Shown here piece by piece: positions 1 to 5,894 of a DNA stretch of 8,439 nucleotides (the stretch's first letter is position 1; every line of letters begins with the position of its first letter). Both the position numbers and the translations under genes were made by a program. The stretch spans positions 2,236 to 10,674 of the forward strand of contig PLZL01000463.1 of the NCBI GenBank assembly GCA_003152145.1, in the 5' to 3' direction. The notes beneath the pieces were generated by a model. That model was not told where the DNA came from. It saw only the letters and a list, made by a program, of their open reading frames with translations, and ran no database searches. This DNA is from Limisphaerales bacterium (GTDB lineage Bacteria; Verrucomicrobiota; Verrucomicrobiae; Limisphaerales; UBA11358).

Positions 1-12
1 TTGGCGAACGAG

Positions 13-1230
13 TCAAATTTGTGCCGCTTCAGGACGCAATCCTTCTGGCGGCGACTTGATTTGTTTCATCAGCTTGCGCCGTTTCTTTTCGAGATAAATG
101 CCGAAGACAATCAGGAACACGCCGGACACCACGAACATCAGGCCCGTGCGCGCCATGGTGCCGAACAAACTGAAGTAGGCGGCGATGATGTCGAGTGCGA
201 TGAAGACCACGCCGACATTGACAAGGAATTCCGAGCGTTCTTGGATGCCGACCTGGATTTGCAGCAGGCAGAAAATGAAGACCGCAATAGAGGCGATGAG
301 GTAGGTCCACGACCCGACCCAATATATATGGCGCGGGCCGCCGTTAAAGTCGGTCCGCCACAGGCCGAACCAGATCGTCGCCATGAAAATCATCATGCCA
401 AACAGCGCGGCGAACCACGTCCAGCGCCATTGCGCCGTCAGCGCGCGAAGGTTTTTCAGGCCGGGCGCCAACAGGATGATGGCGAGCAAGCCGAGCATGG
501 GGAAAATCCAGTTGTTGATGTCGCCGCTCCGCCAGTTGAAGACTTCCTTCCACGTGAGCGGAAAGAAAAAGACTAGGAACGCGAGCAGGCCGAGCTTCTC
601 GGTGGGCGGCGCGAAGTCCGTGAACGCACCGCGCCGCAACAGCCAGCCCGCGCCGAGGTAAATCAGCCCCAGCAGCGAGTAGAGCAGAAGCTGGCGTTCG
701 TCCGAGCCGCAGTAAATCCAGCCGCCGCGCTCGTTGACTTCGAGTCCGAACCAGATGCCGAAGGCGAGCAGGAGCAGGACATGTTGCGCCTTTGACCGCA
801 GCAGCCACGGCAGCGCGGCGATGCCAATCCACCAGAGCAGAAAGGCATTCGGCGGGCGCGAGACGATGTTGTAGATTTGCCCGATGAGCGCGATGTTGGC
901 GAGAAAGAGGCCGGAGCCGATGAGATGCAGCGCCTCGCCGGTCTCGCGGTATTTTCCGTGGACTTCGCGCAGCCACCAGCCGCCCGTGTGCGCGCCGAGC
1001 ATGAGCAAAATGCCCGTGGCGATTTTCACGCCGCGCGGGATTTCGTTCCAGTGCGCGGAAATCAGCAGCGCGATTCCCGCCGTGATGAGCACCGCGCCGA
1101 TGATGGAGACGATGGCGAGAAAGTTGTTGCCGCCGTCCTCCTTCAAGTCGAAGTGCTCGATGATTTTCTGCCGCTGCTCATCGGTGATGAGGCCGGCGCC
1201 GTGGAGCTTCTGAATGTCGGTGATCTTCAT
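13..1230 (-). CDS. DUF2157-family multi-pass inner-membrane protein
   Basis: This 405-residue protein matches the DUF2157 membrane protein family, whose biochemical role is unknown. The N-terminal 35 residues are soluble and helical (MKITDIQKLHGAGLITDEQ, then QKIIEHF), the typical family opening. About ten hydrophobic segments follow, roughly at residues 37-58, 68-87, 103-121, 128-144, 149-164, 179-198, 212-227, 240-256, 271-291 and 305-380 (the last holding two or three helices). It ends with the family-like FSLFGTMARTGL segment (354-364), a final helix and a basic tail (EKKRRK). I chose the ATG at 1230 because the diverged copy of this gene start at 5174 begins at the same residue. An in-frame ATG at 1284 would add 18 residues that overlap the Sel1 gene. 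Only four bases separate this start from the Sel1 stop, so the two are probably co-transcribed. No clear Shine-Dalgarno site is visible. Family assignment is solid; function is open. Confidence 0.9.
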   Translation of the reverse strand: MKITDIQKLHGAGLITDEQRQKIIEHFDLKEDGGNNFLAIVSIIGAVLITAGIALLISAHWNEIPRGVKIATGILLMLGAHTGGWWLREVHGKYRETGEALHLIGSGLFLANIALIGQIYNIVSRPPNAFLLWWIGIAALPWLLRSKAQHVLLLLAFGIWFGLEVNERGGWIYCGSDERQLLLYSLLGLIYLGAGWLLRRGAFTDFAPPTEKLGLLAFLVFFFPLTWKEVFNWRSGDINNWIFPMLGLLAIILLAPGLKNLRALTAQWRWTWFAALFGMMIFMATIWFGLWRTDFNGGPRHIYWVGSWTYLIASIAVFIFCLLQIQVGIQERSEFLVNVGVVFIALDIIAAYFSLFGTMARTGLMFVVSGVFLIVFGIYLEKKRRKLMKQIKSPPEGLRPEAAQI

Positions 1231-1269
1231 GGTTTCAGTTGGGTTGCTTGGATTTTGGACTCGATGAAA
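1183..1269 (-). repeat. Diverged direct repeat, copy B (intact DUF2157 gene start plus upstream bases)
   Basis: This 87-base stretch covers the first 16 codons of the DUF2157 gene and 39 bases upstream, which are also the 3' end of the Sel1 gene. It aligns with 5127-5213. My hand alignment gives about 67 matches in 88 columns with one gap on each side. Identity is higher upstream of the ATG (about 32 of 40) than in the codons (35 of 48). Homology stops after codon 16 on one side and fades beyond about 1269 on the other. See copy A and the two relic frames at 5016-5257. Confidence 0.75.
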
Positions 1270-2824
1270 CCGGCGCGCTTGCATGGCTAGGGGAGATAGT
1301 TTTTAGTTGTTCGAGCCAAACATGCGCCCGCCGTTTTCCATCCGCAATTTGCTCCGGTGACATCATTAACTCGAGCAGGGTCGCATTGCTCTTCGCTTTG
1401 GCGTCACCTTGCGCCGCTGCCAGCAGGTCCCACTTGTAAGCCTCCACCTCATACTTCGCCACGCCGTCGCCGCGTTCGTAGCAAACCCCCAGATTAGACT
1501 GGGCGGCGGCGAGATTCTGTTCTGCAGCCTTGCGAAACCACTTCACTGCCGCCACGGGATTCCTCATTACATCCAGCCTGCCGACATAGAATGCCTCACC
1601 TAATTCATTTTGGGCCTTGGCATCGCCGGTTTCCGCCTTGGCCAGGAGGTCAGCCGGTGCGTCGCCGTATGTTCCGCGTTGCGGGTCTTGGAATGATGAA
1701 TCCGTCGTAACCTCCTGCGGCTTGAAATCACTCGCGCGTTTCTGTCCCTCCACCCGTTGGTCCGGGGTCAAATGATGTTCCAGTTCGGCCATGTCCTGTC
1801 TTGCCACCTCTTCGCCTTGCGCGCTTGCCAGAAGAAGCCACTTGTATGACTCTGCGTTATCTTGCGCCAGGCCTTGGCCCTTGCCGCAGCAAAGGCCCAG
1901 ATTGTATTGTGCCAGGGAGTCATTTTGCTCGGCGGCTTTGCGATACCATTTCGCCGCCTCCACATAATCCTTTGCCACGCCATCACCGTGTTCATAGCAA
2001 GCGCCCAAGTTGTTTTGAGCTTCGGCGAAATCCTGCTCTGCGGCCTTGCGATTCCACTTCGCCGCTTCTACCGTATCCTCTGCAACGCCGCGTCCGGTTC
2101 GGTAGCATACGCCGAGATTGTATTGAGCTTGGGCGTAGTTTTGTCCGGCGGCTTTGCGCCACCAATTTACCGCCTCCGCGTAATTCTGCGCCACTCCATT
2201 GCCGCTTTTGTAGCAGACGCCGAGATTGCATTGAGCTTGGGCGTAATTCTGCCCAGCGGCTTCGCGAAACCATTCCACCGCTTCCGCCTGATTCGTTGCA
2301 ACGCCTTGGCCTGCGTAGAAGCATTTGCCCAGATTGTTTTGAGCCGCGGCGAAGTTCTGTTCGGCTGCCTTGCGATACCACTGCACCGCCTCCGCGTAAT
2401 TCTGCGGCACTCCATTGCCGCTTTCGTAGCAGACGCCGAGATCGTATTGCGCTTGGGGGTAATTCTGCCCGGCGGCTTTGCGAAACCACTTCACCGCTTC
2501 CAAATAATTCGTCGCCTTGCCAAACTCACCGGAGTAAAACACCTGACCAAACTCAAACTGGGATTGGGCATCGCCCTTTTCAGCCTTGGCTCGGAGAATG
2601 ATAAATTCAGCGTTGGTGTCACTCGCCGCCCCAACCAAGGTGGCTGGCAATACTTTCACGAGCGTATCCATGTTTGTTGTGTTCGCAACTGCCGTTTGGT
2701 TCGTCGTTGGGGATTTGGAGTCAGATGTTCCGGCAAGCACTGGCAGCATTGCGACTGCGCCTGAAAGCAATGCCACCAAGCCAGCAGGCTGCCAGCTCCA
2801 GAATTTTTTATGGTTGGTTTTCAT
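1235..2824 (-). CDS. Secreted Sel1-repeat (TPR-like) protein with two repeat arrays
   Basis: A 529-residue protein made almost wholly of Sel1-like repeats, a TPR-related helical hairpin fold used as a protein-binding scaffold. Residues 1-32 look like a signal peptide (KTNHKK, then WQPAGLVALLSGAVAMLPVLAG) with no lipobox Cys, so a periplasmic or exported location is likely. A low-complexity Thr/Asn linker (33-55) leads to seven repeats (about 86-340), a cap (LTPDQRVEGQKRA, 352-364), a linker, two more repeats (402-476) and a second cap (MSPEQIADGKRRA, 488-500). The tail is Ser/Pro/Lys-rich. Start choice: the ATG at 2824 gives a normal signal peptide. A TTG at 2854 overlapping the upstream stop (TTGA) is possible but would put ten acidic and polar residues first. 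The last 10-15 codons overlap a relic of another gene in a different frame. Binding partner unknown. Confidence 0.9.
   Translation of the reverse strand: MKTNHKKFWSWQPAGLVALLSGAVAMLPVLAGTSDSKSPTTNQTAVANTTNMDTLVKVLPATLVGAASDTNAEFIILRAKAEKGDAQSQFEFGQVFYSGEFGKATNYLEAVKWFRKAAGQNYPQAQYDLGVCYESGNGVPQNYAEAVQWYRKAAEQNFAAAQNNLGKCFYAGQGVATNQAEAVEWFREAAGQNYAQAQCNLGVCYKSGNGVAQNYAEAVNWWRKAAGQNYAQAQYNLGVCYRTGRGVAEDTVEAAKWNRKAAEQDFAEAQNNLGACYEHGDGVAKDYVEAAKWYRKAAEQNDSLAQYNLGLCCGKGQGLAQDNAESYKWLLLASAQGEEVARQDMAELEHHLTPDQRVEGQKRASDFKPQEVTTDSSFQDPQRGTYGDAPADLLAKAETGDAKAQNELGEAFYVGRLDVMRNPVAAVKWFRKAAEQNLAAAQSNLGVCYERGDGVAKYEVEAYKWDLLAAAQGDAKAKSNATLLELMMSPEQIADGKRRAHVWLEQLKTISPSHASAPVSSSPKSKQPN
1397..1621 (-). 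repeat. Sel1 repeat array 2 (two units)
   Basis: Encodes residues 402-476 of the Sel1 protein. The first unit (AKAQNELGEAFYVG...) is 39 residues and the second (AQSNLGVCYERGDGVAK...) is 36. They share the AVKWFRKAAEQ and EAYKWDLLAAAQG helices of the family. It is followed by its own terminal cap, MSPEQIADGKRRA, so it reads as a second complete mini-solenoid and not as a continuation of array 1. Confidence 0.85.
1805..2569 (-). repeat. Sel1 repeat array 1 (seven units, 108-base period)
   Basis: Encodes residues 86-340. The first unit is a few residues longer; the following six keep an exact 36-residue register, each opening AQ.NLG.CY and closing W.RKAA.QN. Units 2 and 4 (ESGNGVPQNYAEAVQW and KSGNGVAQNYAEAVNW) are the closest pair, which suggests local duplication. 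A Cys recurs at the same position in six consecutive units (residues 132, 168, 204, 240, 276 and 312). The array generates long spurious open frames on the other strand. Confidence 0.9.
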
Positions 2825-2850
2825 GTTTTCATCAGATTGATTAGCCTCGT

Positions 2851-5019
2851 TCAAGGTGCGGCCCTAAGACGATAAAATCGTAACGGCAAAGCCGCCGCGT
2901 AATAATCGGTGAAATCCAGCGAGCAACCGGGCGGAAAAGCGATGCTCACAGGATCCCAATCCACCAGGTTTGTAGATGCTTCAATGACCCAGTTATTGGT
3001 AATTCCCGTATTGAAGCGCAAGCGACACGAACCATCGGCAAGCGAAGAAATTCTGTTCAACGTCGCTGGTGCCCCCGGCAGGGCCGCCGGCACGATACAG
3101 AGCGCAATGTCGCCTCCAAAGCCGGCCACAGTGCTCACGGCGATCACGTAGGTCGCACCCGCCGTGGCGTTGACCTTGACCCGCGTCGCGTAAGTCATCC
3201 CCGAACTGCCATCGTAGGTGTCGCTGCCGATGAGAGTCAGGTTGGAGATCGTTGTTCCCGAGTAAATCCCAAGAAAGGGATCAAAGTAACCCATCCCCAT
3301 CGCCGTCACAGTATAAACGCCCGAAGTCGGCACCGTCCAGGACCACCAAACAGACTTGTCGCCTGCCGTCGGATCGCCCGGTTCACGGGTCGCATACGCG
3401 TTGTTGCCGGTCACGGTAACCCAATAATTGGTCAGCGGGATGGCATTGGCAAAGTTGTCGTTGACCGGCGGTGGATACGTCACGATGAAGTATATTTCAC
3501 CGGAAACACTGGTGACACCGGAGTTGTCCGTGGCCCGAGCCCACAACTGATGGCCTTCTGGACCATTGGTGAAAAGCATACTTACTTGACACGAGTTGTT
3601 CGTGCTCCTCTGGACAAGTTCAGGATCCAAATAGAGCTCCAGATTGGTCACCGTGCCGTCACTATCCGAAGCATTTGCAGCCAGAGTAACGATTTCTCCC
3701 ACGTAAAACGTGGTGTTGTTTGTGGGAAGAGTGATGGCGACTGTCGGCGGCACCGTTGGCACAAGGCTAAGACTAAAGTCTCCGCCGAAGCCGCCAACAG
3801 TGCTGACGCCGATGGAGTAAGTGACACCGCTTACGACGCTGATGGTCACACGCGCTGTGTAGCTGTCGTAGTAAAAATTGTTCGCCACCAGCGTGAGGTT
3901 GGTCAGGGCCGTGCCGAGATACACCCCGAGAAATGGTTGAAAATACCCCGGCAATCCCACCGCCGTCACAGTATAAACGCCCGAAGAAGGCGCCGTCCAC
4001 GACCACCAAACCGACTTGTCGCCTGCCGTCGGGTCGCCCGGTTCACGAGTTGCTTCGGCGTTGTTGCCGGTCACAGTCACCCAATAATTGGTCAGCGCGG
4101 TGGCATCGGCAAAGTTGTCATTGACCGGCGGCGGATACGTGGCAGTGAAGATTATTCTTGCCGAAATACTGGTAACGCCGGAGTTGTCCGTCGCTCGCGC
4201 CCACAACCAATGTCCCTCGGGACCATTGGTGAAGTTTAAAGTCAGTTGGCACGAATTGTTCGTGCTCCTTTGGACAGACTCGAAATCCAAATAAAGCTCC
4301 AGATTCGTCACCGTGCCATCACTATCCGAAGCCTCCGCAGTGAGAACGACCGTGTCGCCCACGTAAAATGTGGCGTTGTTTGTGGGATGAGTAATTGTGA
4401 CAGTCGGCGGCGTCGTTGGCACAAGGCTAAGACTAAAGTCTCCGCCGTAACCGTTAACAGTGCTCACAGCGATGTGGTAAGTGACGCCGCTGACAACGTT
4501 GAATGTCACACGCGCTGTGTAAGCGTATTCATCATAGTCTGAATCACCGGCCAGAAGTGTAAGGCCGCCCAGTGTCGTGCCGGAATACACACCCAAGAAG
4601 GGTGAAAAATAGCCCGGTAATCCCACTGCGGTTATGGTGTAAACGCCGGACGTCGGCGCCGTCCACGACCACCAAACCGACTTGTCGCCTGCCGTCGGAT
4701 CGCCCGGTTCACGAGTTGCTTCGGCGTTGTTGCCGGTCACAGTCACCCAATAATTGGTCAACGGGATGGCATCGGTGAAATTGTCGTTGATAGGCTGAGC
4801 GACACTACAGTCGGCTGCGCCCAAAAAAATCAGACCCTGACACACCATCGCGACAACCGTTAGGAATTTGCCACCGGGTCCATTGAGTCGAAAACTGGGC
4901 CCGTTGCTTCGACTAACGACGCGAAGAAATCGCAGCGGCCCGTCGTCAAATGTCGAGGACCCAAAGTTTTGGAAAAAACACCTTGCATGGAGCGACTGGT
5001 TCAGAGTTCGTGTTTTCAC
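2851..5019 (-). CDS. Exported PPC-like/bacterial-Ig tandem-repeat surface protein
   Basis: A 722-residue modular exported protein. A hydrophobic segment at 52-69 (FLTVVAMVCQGLIFLGAA) looks like a signal peptide core but sits behind about 50 residues, an unusually long N-region. Three PPC-like beta-sandwich modules follow (about 78-201, 300-421 and 520-644). Each contains VTVTGNNA, REPGDPTAGDKSVWWSWT, PFLG(V/I)Y and GVTY or GATY motifs. After the first two comes an Ig-like module (about 204-296 and 424-516) with SDSDGTVTNLELYLD and GPEGH.LWARATDNSGVTS. Residues 649-722 form a C-terminal cap (IEASTNLVDWDP...RFYRLR) that I recognise from Verrucomicrobiota exported proteins. No catalytic residues are evident, so adhesion or scaffolding is inferred. 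The GTG start at 5019 has an AAAGG site six bases upstream and overlaps a 52-codon frame by GTGA. The next in-frame Met (residue 59) lies inside the hydrophobic segment. The stop lies 26 bases before the Sel1 ATG. Confidence 0.88.
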   Translation of the reverse strand: MKTRTLNQSLHARCFFQNFGSSTFDDGPLRFLRVVSRSNGPSFRLNGPGGKFLTVVAMVCQGLIFLGAADCSVAQPINDNFTDAIPLTNYWVTVTGNNAEATREPGDPTAGDKSVWWSWTAPTSGVYTITAVGLPGYFSPFLGVYSGTTLGGLTLLAGDSDYDEYAYTARVTFNVVSGVTYHIAVSTVNGYGGDFSLSLVPTTPPTVTITHPTNNATFYVGDTVVLTAEASDSDGTVTNLELYLDFESVQRSTNNSCQLTLNFTNGPEGHWLWARATDNSGVTSISARIIFTATYPPPVNDNFADATALTNYWVTVTGNNAEATREPGDPTAGDKSVWWSWTAPSSGVYTVTAVGLPGYFQPFLGVYLGTALTNLTLVANNFYYDSYTARVTISVVSGVTYSIGVSTVGGFGGDFSLSLVPTVPPTVAITLPTNNTTFYVGEIVTLAANASDSDGTVTNLELYLDPELVQRSTNNSCQVSMLFTNGPEGHQLWARATDNSGVTSVSGEIYFIVTYPPPVNDNFANAIPLTNYWVTVTGNNAYATREPGDPTAGDKSVWWSWTVPTSGVYTVTAMGMGYFDPFLGIYSGTTISNLTLIGSDTYDGSSGMTYATRVKVNATAGATYVIAVSTVAGFGGDIALCIVPAALPGAPATLNRISSLADGSCRLRFNTGITNNWVIEASTNLVDWDPVSIAFPPGCSLDFTDYYAAALPLRFYRLRAAP
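3088..4788 (-). repeat. Tandem ~660-base coding repeat (PPC + Ig modules, 2.5 copies)
   Basis: Unit 1 is about 4788-4123, unit 2 about 4122-3463, and the partial unit 3 (PPC module only) about 3462-3088. The protein periods are 222 and 220 residues. DNA identity is very high in places: the roughly 90 bases encoding the span from VTVTGNNAEA to SVWW differ at about one position between units 1 and 2 (near 4670-4760 and 4003-4093). Unit 3 differs more. Blocks such as TGGCACAAGGCTAAGACTAA (plus-strand spelling) recur exactly at 3757 and 4417. This points to recent duplication or gene conversion between units 1 and 2. Confidence 0.9.
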
Positions 5020-5174
5020 AATTTACCTTTCATTTTTCCTTTCGAGATTGGAAATGATACAACCCTCTCTGAAGAATTTTGTGCGCATCCACGCCATGAG
5101 CATTTGCTAGCGCTGCATCGCGTGCCGGTAATGGATTCGGCGTCGTGGAGCTTTTGGATGTCGCCGTGTTTCAT
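5016..5174 (-). pseudogene. Relic of a DUF2157 gene start (52-codon open frame)
   Basis: An intact 52-codon frame runs from an ATG at 5174 to a TGA that overlaps the GTG of the PPC/Ig gene (GTGA). Its first 16 residues, MKHGDIQKLHDAESIT, match the DUF2157 start MKITDIQKLHGAGLIT at 11 positions. After codon 16 the similarity ends abruptly, and the rest (Cys/Ser-rich, with no membrane helix) resembles nothing I recognise. I therefore read it as the broken 5' end of a second DUF2157 gene joined to unrelated sequence. It may still be translated as a leader that couples ribosomes into the next gene, because its frame is uninterrupted and its stop overlaps that start. A small genuine protein is possible but has no other support. 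The homology is clear; present-day function is doubtful. Confidence 0.65.
5026..5030 (-). promoter_or_regulatory. Shine-Dalgarno site for the PPC/Ig gene
   Basis: Minus-strand AAAGG, six bases before the GTG at 5019. It decides the choice of this GTG start, since no in-frame ATG exists upstream of the hydrophobic segment. It falls inside the last codons of the overlapping 52-codon frame. Confidence 0.55.
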
Positions 5175-5213
5175 TTTTCAGGCTGGGTTGGTTTGATTTT
5201 GGACTGGATAAAA
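5127..5213 (-). repeat. Diverged direct repeat, copy A (broken DUF2157 gene start plus upstream bases)
   Basis: Partner of 1183-1269, in the same orientation, about 3.9 kb apart. The longest exact block is the 11 bases AGTCCAAAATC. AACCCA and AAGCTCCACG are also shared. The two copies bracket precisely the PPC/Ig and Sel1 genes, so they mark the edges of a two-gene block. At roughly three-quarters identity the event is old, or the copies came from already diverged paralogues. Confidence 0.75.
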
Positions 5214-5257
5214 TCGCAGGCCTCCTGCGTGGACTGAGCTTTACCTGTAGCGCCCAT
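5171..5257 (-). pseudogene. Relic of the 3' end of a PH/GRAM-domain gene (28-codon frame)
   Basis: A frame from an ATG at 5257, inside the last codons of the DUF4410 gene, to a TGA at 5171-5173. That TGA overlaps the ATG of the DUF2157 relic (ATGA). Its end, TQEACDFIQSKIKPTQPEK, resembles the C-terminus of the intact lipoprotein at 5895-6734 (QAACNFIRFRIK): A, C, F, I, I and K coincide. It also resembles an out-of-frame stretch, AGFIESKIQATQLKP, just before the intact DUF2157 gene. In PH/GRAM-like folds the domain closes with such a helix. I infer a leftover C-terminal helix of a paralogue. Its true 5' limit is unknown and probably lies near 5240, since the first few codons overlap the neighbouring gene. 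Short, so only moderately certain. Confidence 0.5.
5215..5229 (-). terminator. Small GC-rich hairpin after the DUF4410 gene, possible weak terminator
   Basis: CGCAGG, a three-base loop, then CCTGCG forms a perfect six-base-pair stem about a dozen bases after the DUF4410 stop. On the minus strand it is followed by ATTTTAT, a poor U-tract. It could attenuate transcription into the PPC/Ig gene, but it also lies in the coding relic described at 5171-5257 and may be incidental. Confidence 0.25.
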
Positions 5258-5822
5258 TTTCTTCAATGAACTTGGCGATTTGACTGACGGAATAGGAAAT
5301 CAGTCCCATCCGGGTGGACTCATCGGACTTTAAGGTCGGGTTATCCGTCAATTCCAGTCCGTGATACATTTTGCCGCCTTCCAATTTGGCGAGTAGTTCA
5401 CCGGACGGCTGCAGGAAATCGGCGGTGAACTTCAAAACCGCCCGTCCTGCGCCGAAGCCGACCAGCGTGCGCAGTGCGCGGTCGCCCTCGTCAAACTCGC
5501 GAATCCGCACGCTCAGAACGACTGCGGGATTGGTTTCGACAATCGTGCAGCCAAGCGCCTGCAATCTGCCTTTGAGCAATCCTTCGAATATGGGCGTGCC
5601 CTCTCGGGAATAGGCGGTGTTCACGGCGTCGGTGACGACCAGCTTGGTTCGTTGAAAGCCCCGCAGCTCCGTTGCTGTCTGCGGTGGCTTGGTTACGCGC
5701 GGCGATATGCAACCGGCCAGCAGTGTCGTTGCCAGCGCCAGGGCAACGACCATGGTCCATTTCAAGTTTGGCGCATCGCTGTTGATCAGGCTCGAGGTCA
5801 GAGGCTTGATGGTTTTTTTCAT
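5241..5822 (-). CDS. DUF4410-type outer-membrane or periplasmic lipoprotein
   Basis: A 193-residue predicted lipoprotein. A positively charged N-terminus, a hydrophobic stretch (23-36) and the lipobox LLAGC place the lipidated Cys at residue 38, so the mature protein is about 156 residues. The mature part contains FEGLLKGRLQALGCTIVET (about 79-97) and the segment GDRALRTLVGFGAGRAVLKF (113-132), which I recognise as the core of the DUF4410 family, followed by an alternating beta pattern (FLQPSGELLAKLEGG). The family has no established function. The N-terminal leader is long, with about 22 residues before the hydrophobic core. A shorter start at Met24 would remove the basic region and is less likely. 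The ATG at 5822 has a good Shine-Dalgarno site. A 72-base gap separates it from the upstream lipoprotein gene, so a separate promoter is possible, though none is obvious. Confidence 0.85.
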   Translation of the reverse strand: MKKTIKPLTSSLINSDAPNLKWTMVVALALATTLLAGCISPRVTKPPQTATELRGFQRTKLVVTDAVNTAYSREGTPIFEGLLKGRLQALGCTIVETNPAVVLSVRIREFDEGDRALRTLVGFGAGRAVLKFTADFLQPSGELLAKLEGGKMYHGLELTDNPTLKSDESTRMGLISYSVSQIAKFIEENGRYR

Positions 5823-5831
5823 AGTCCGATT

Positions 5832-5837
5832 TCCTTT
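5832..5837 (-). promoter_or_regulatory. Shine-Dalgarno site for the DUF4410 gene
   Basis: Minus-strand AAAGGA, nine bases before the ATG at 5822, in an A-rich leader (AAACAAAAAACTAAAAATC). It supports the long-leader start over the internal Met24. Confidence 0.55.
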
Positions 5838-5894
5838 CTGTGATTTTTAGTTTTTTGTTTCGGCGCATCGCGCGGTTCAAATTCAGCCTGCGTC

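Noticed and set aside
1231..1284. An upstream in-frame ATG at 1284 adding 18 residues to DUF2157
   Set aside because: It would overlap the Sel1 gene by about 50 bases, the added residues do not fit the family start, and the diverged copy begins at the equivalent of 1230.
1805..2569. A regularly spaced 108-base repeat that could suggest a CRISPR or tandem array
   Set aside because: The period is an exact multiple of three and encodes Sel1 repeats; there are no identical short repeats with unique spacers.
1801..2764. Long open frames of 266 and 300 codons on the plus strand
   Set aside because: They are antisense to the Sel1 array and show its 36-residue period as Arg/Pro-rich or Ile/Leu-rich repeats; no domain or ribosome site supports them.
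2825..2854. A TTG start at 2854 for the Sel1 protein, overlapping the upstream stop
   Set aside because: It would place ten acidic and polar residues before the signal peptide; the ATG at 2824 gives a standard one. Not fully excluded, since neither start has a clear ribosome site.
3550..4239. A 229-codon open frame on the plus strand, with a similar frame at 4246-4542
   Set aside because: Both are antisense to the PPC/Ig repeats, and their likeness to each other is explained by the repeats themselves.
5823..5894. A possible promoter in the gap before the DUF4410 gene
   Set aside because: The A-rich leader and a TTGAAC are present, but no -10-like hexamer lies at proper spacing; only the ribosome site is supportable.
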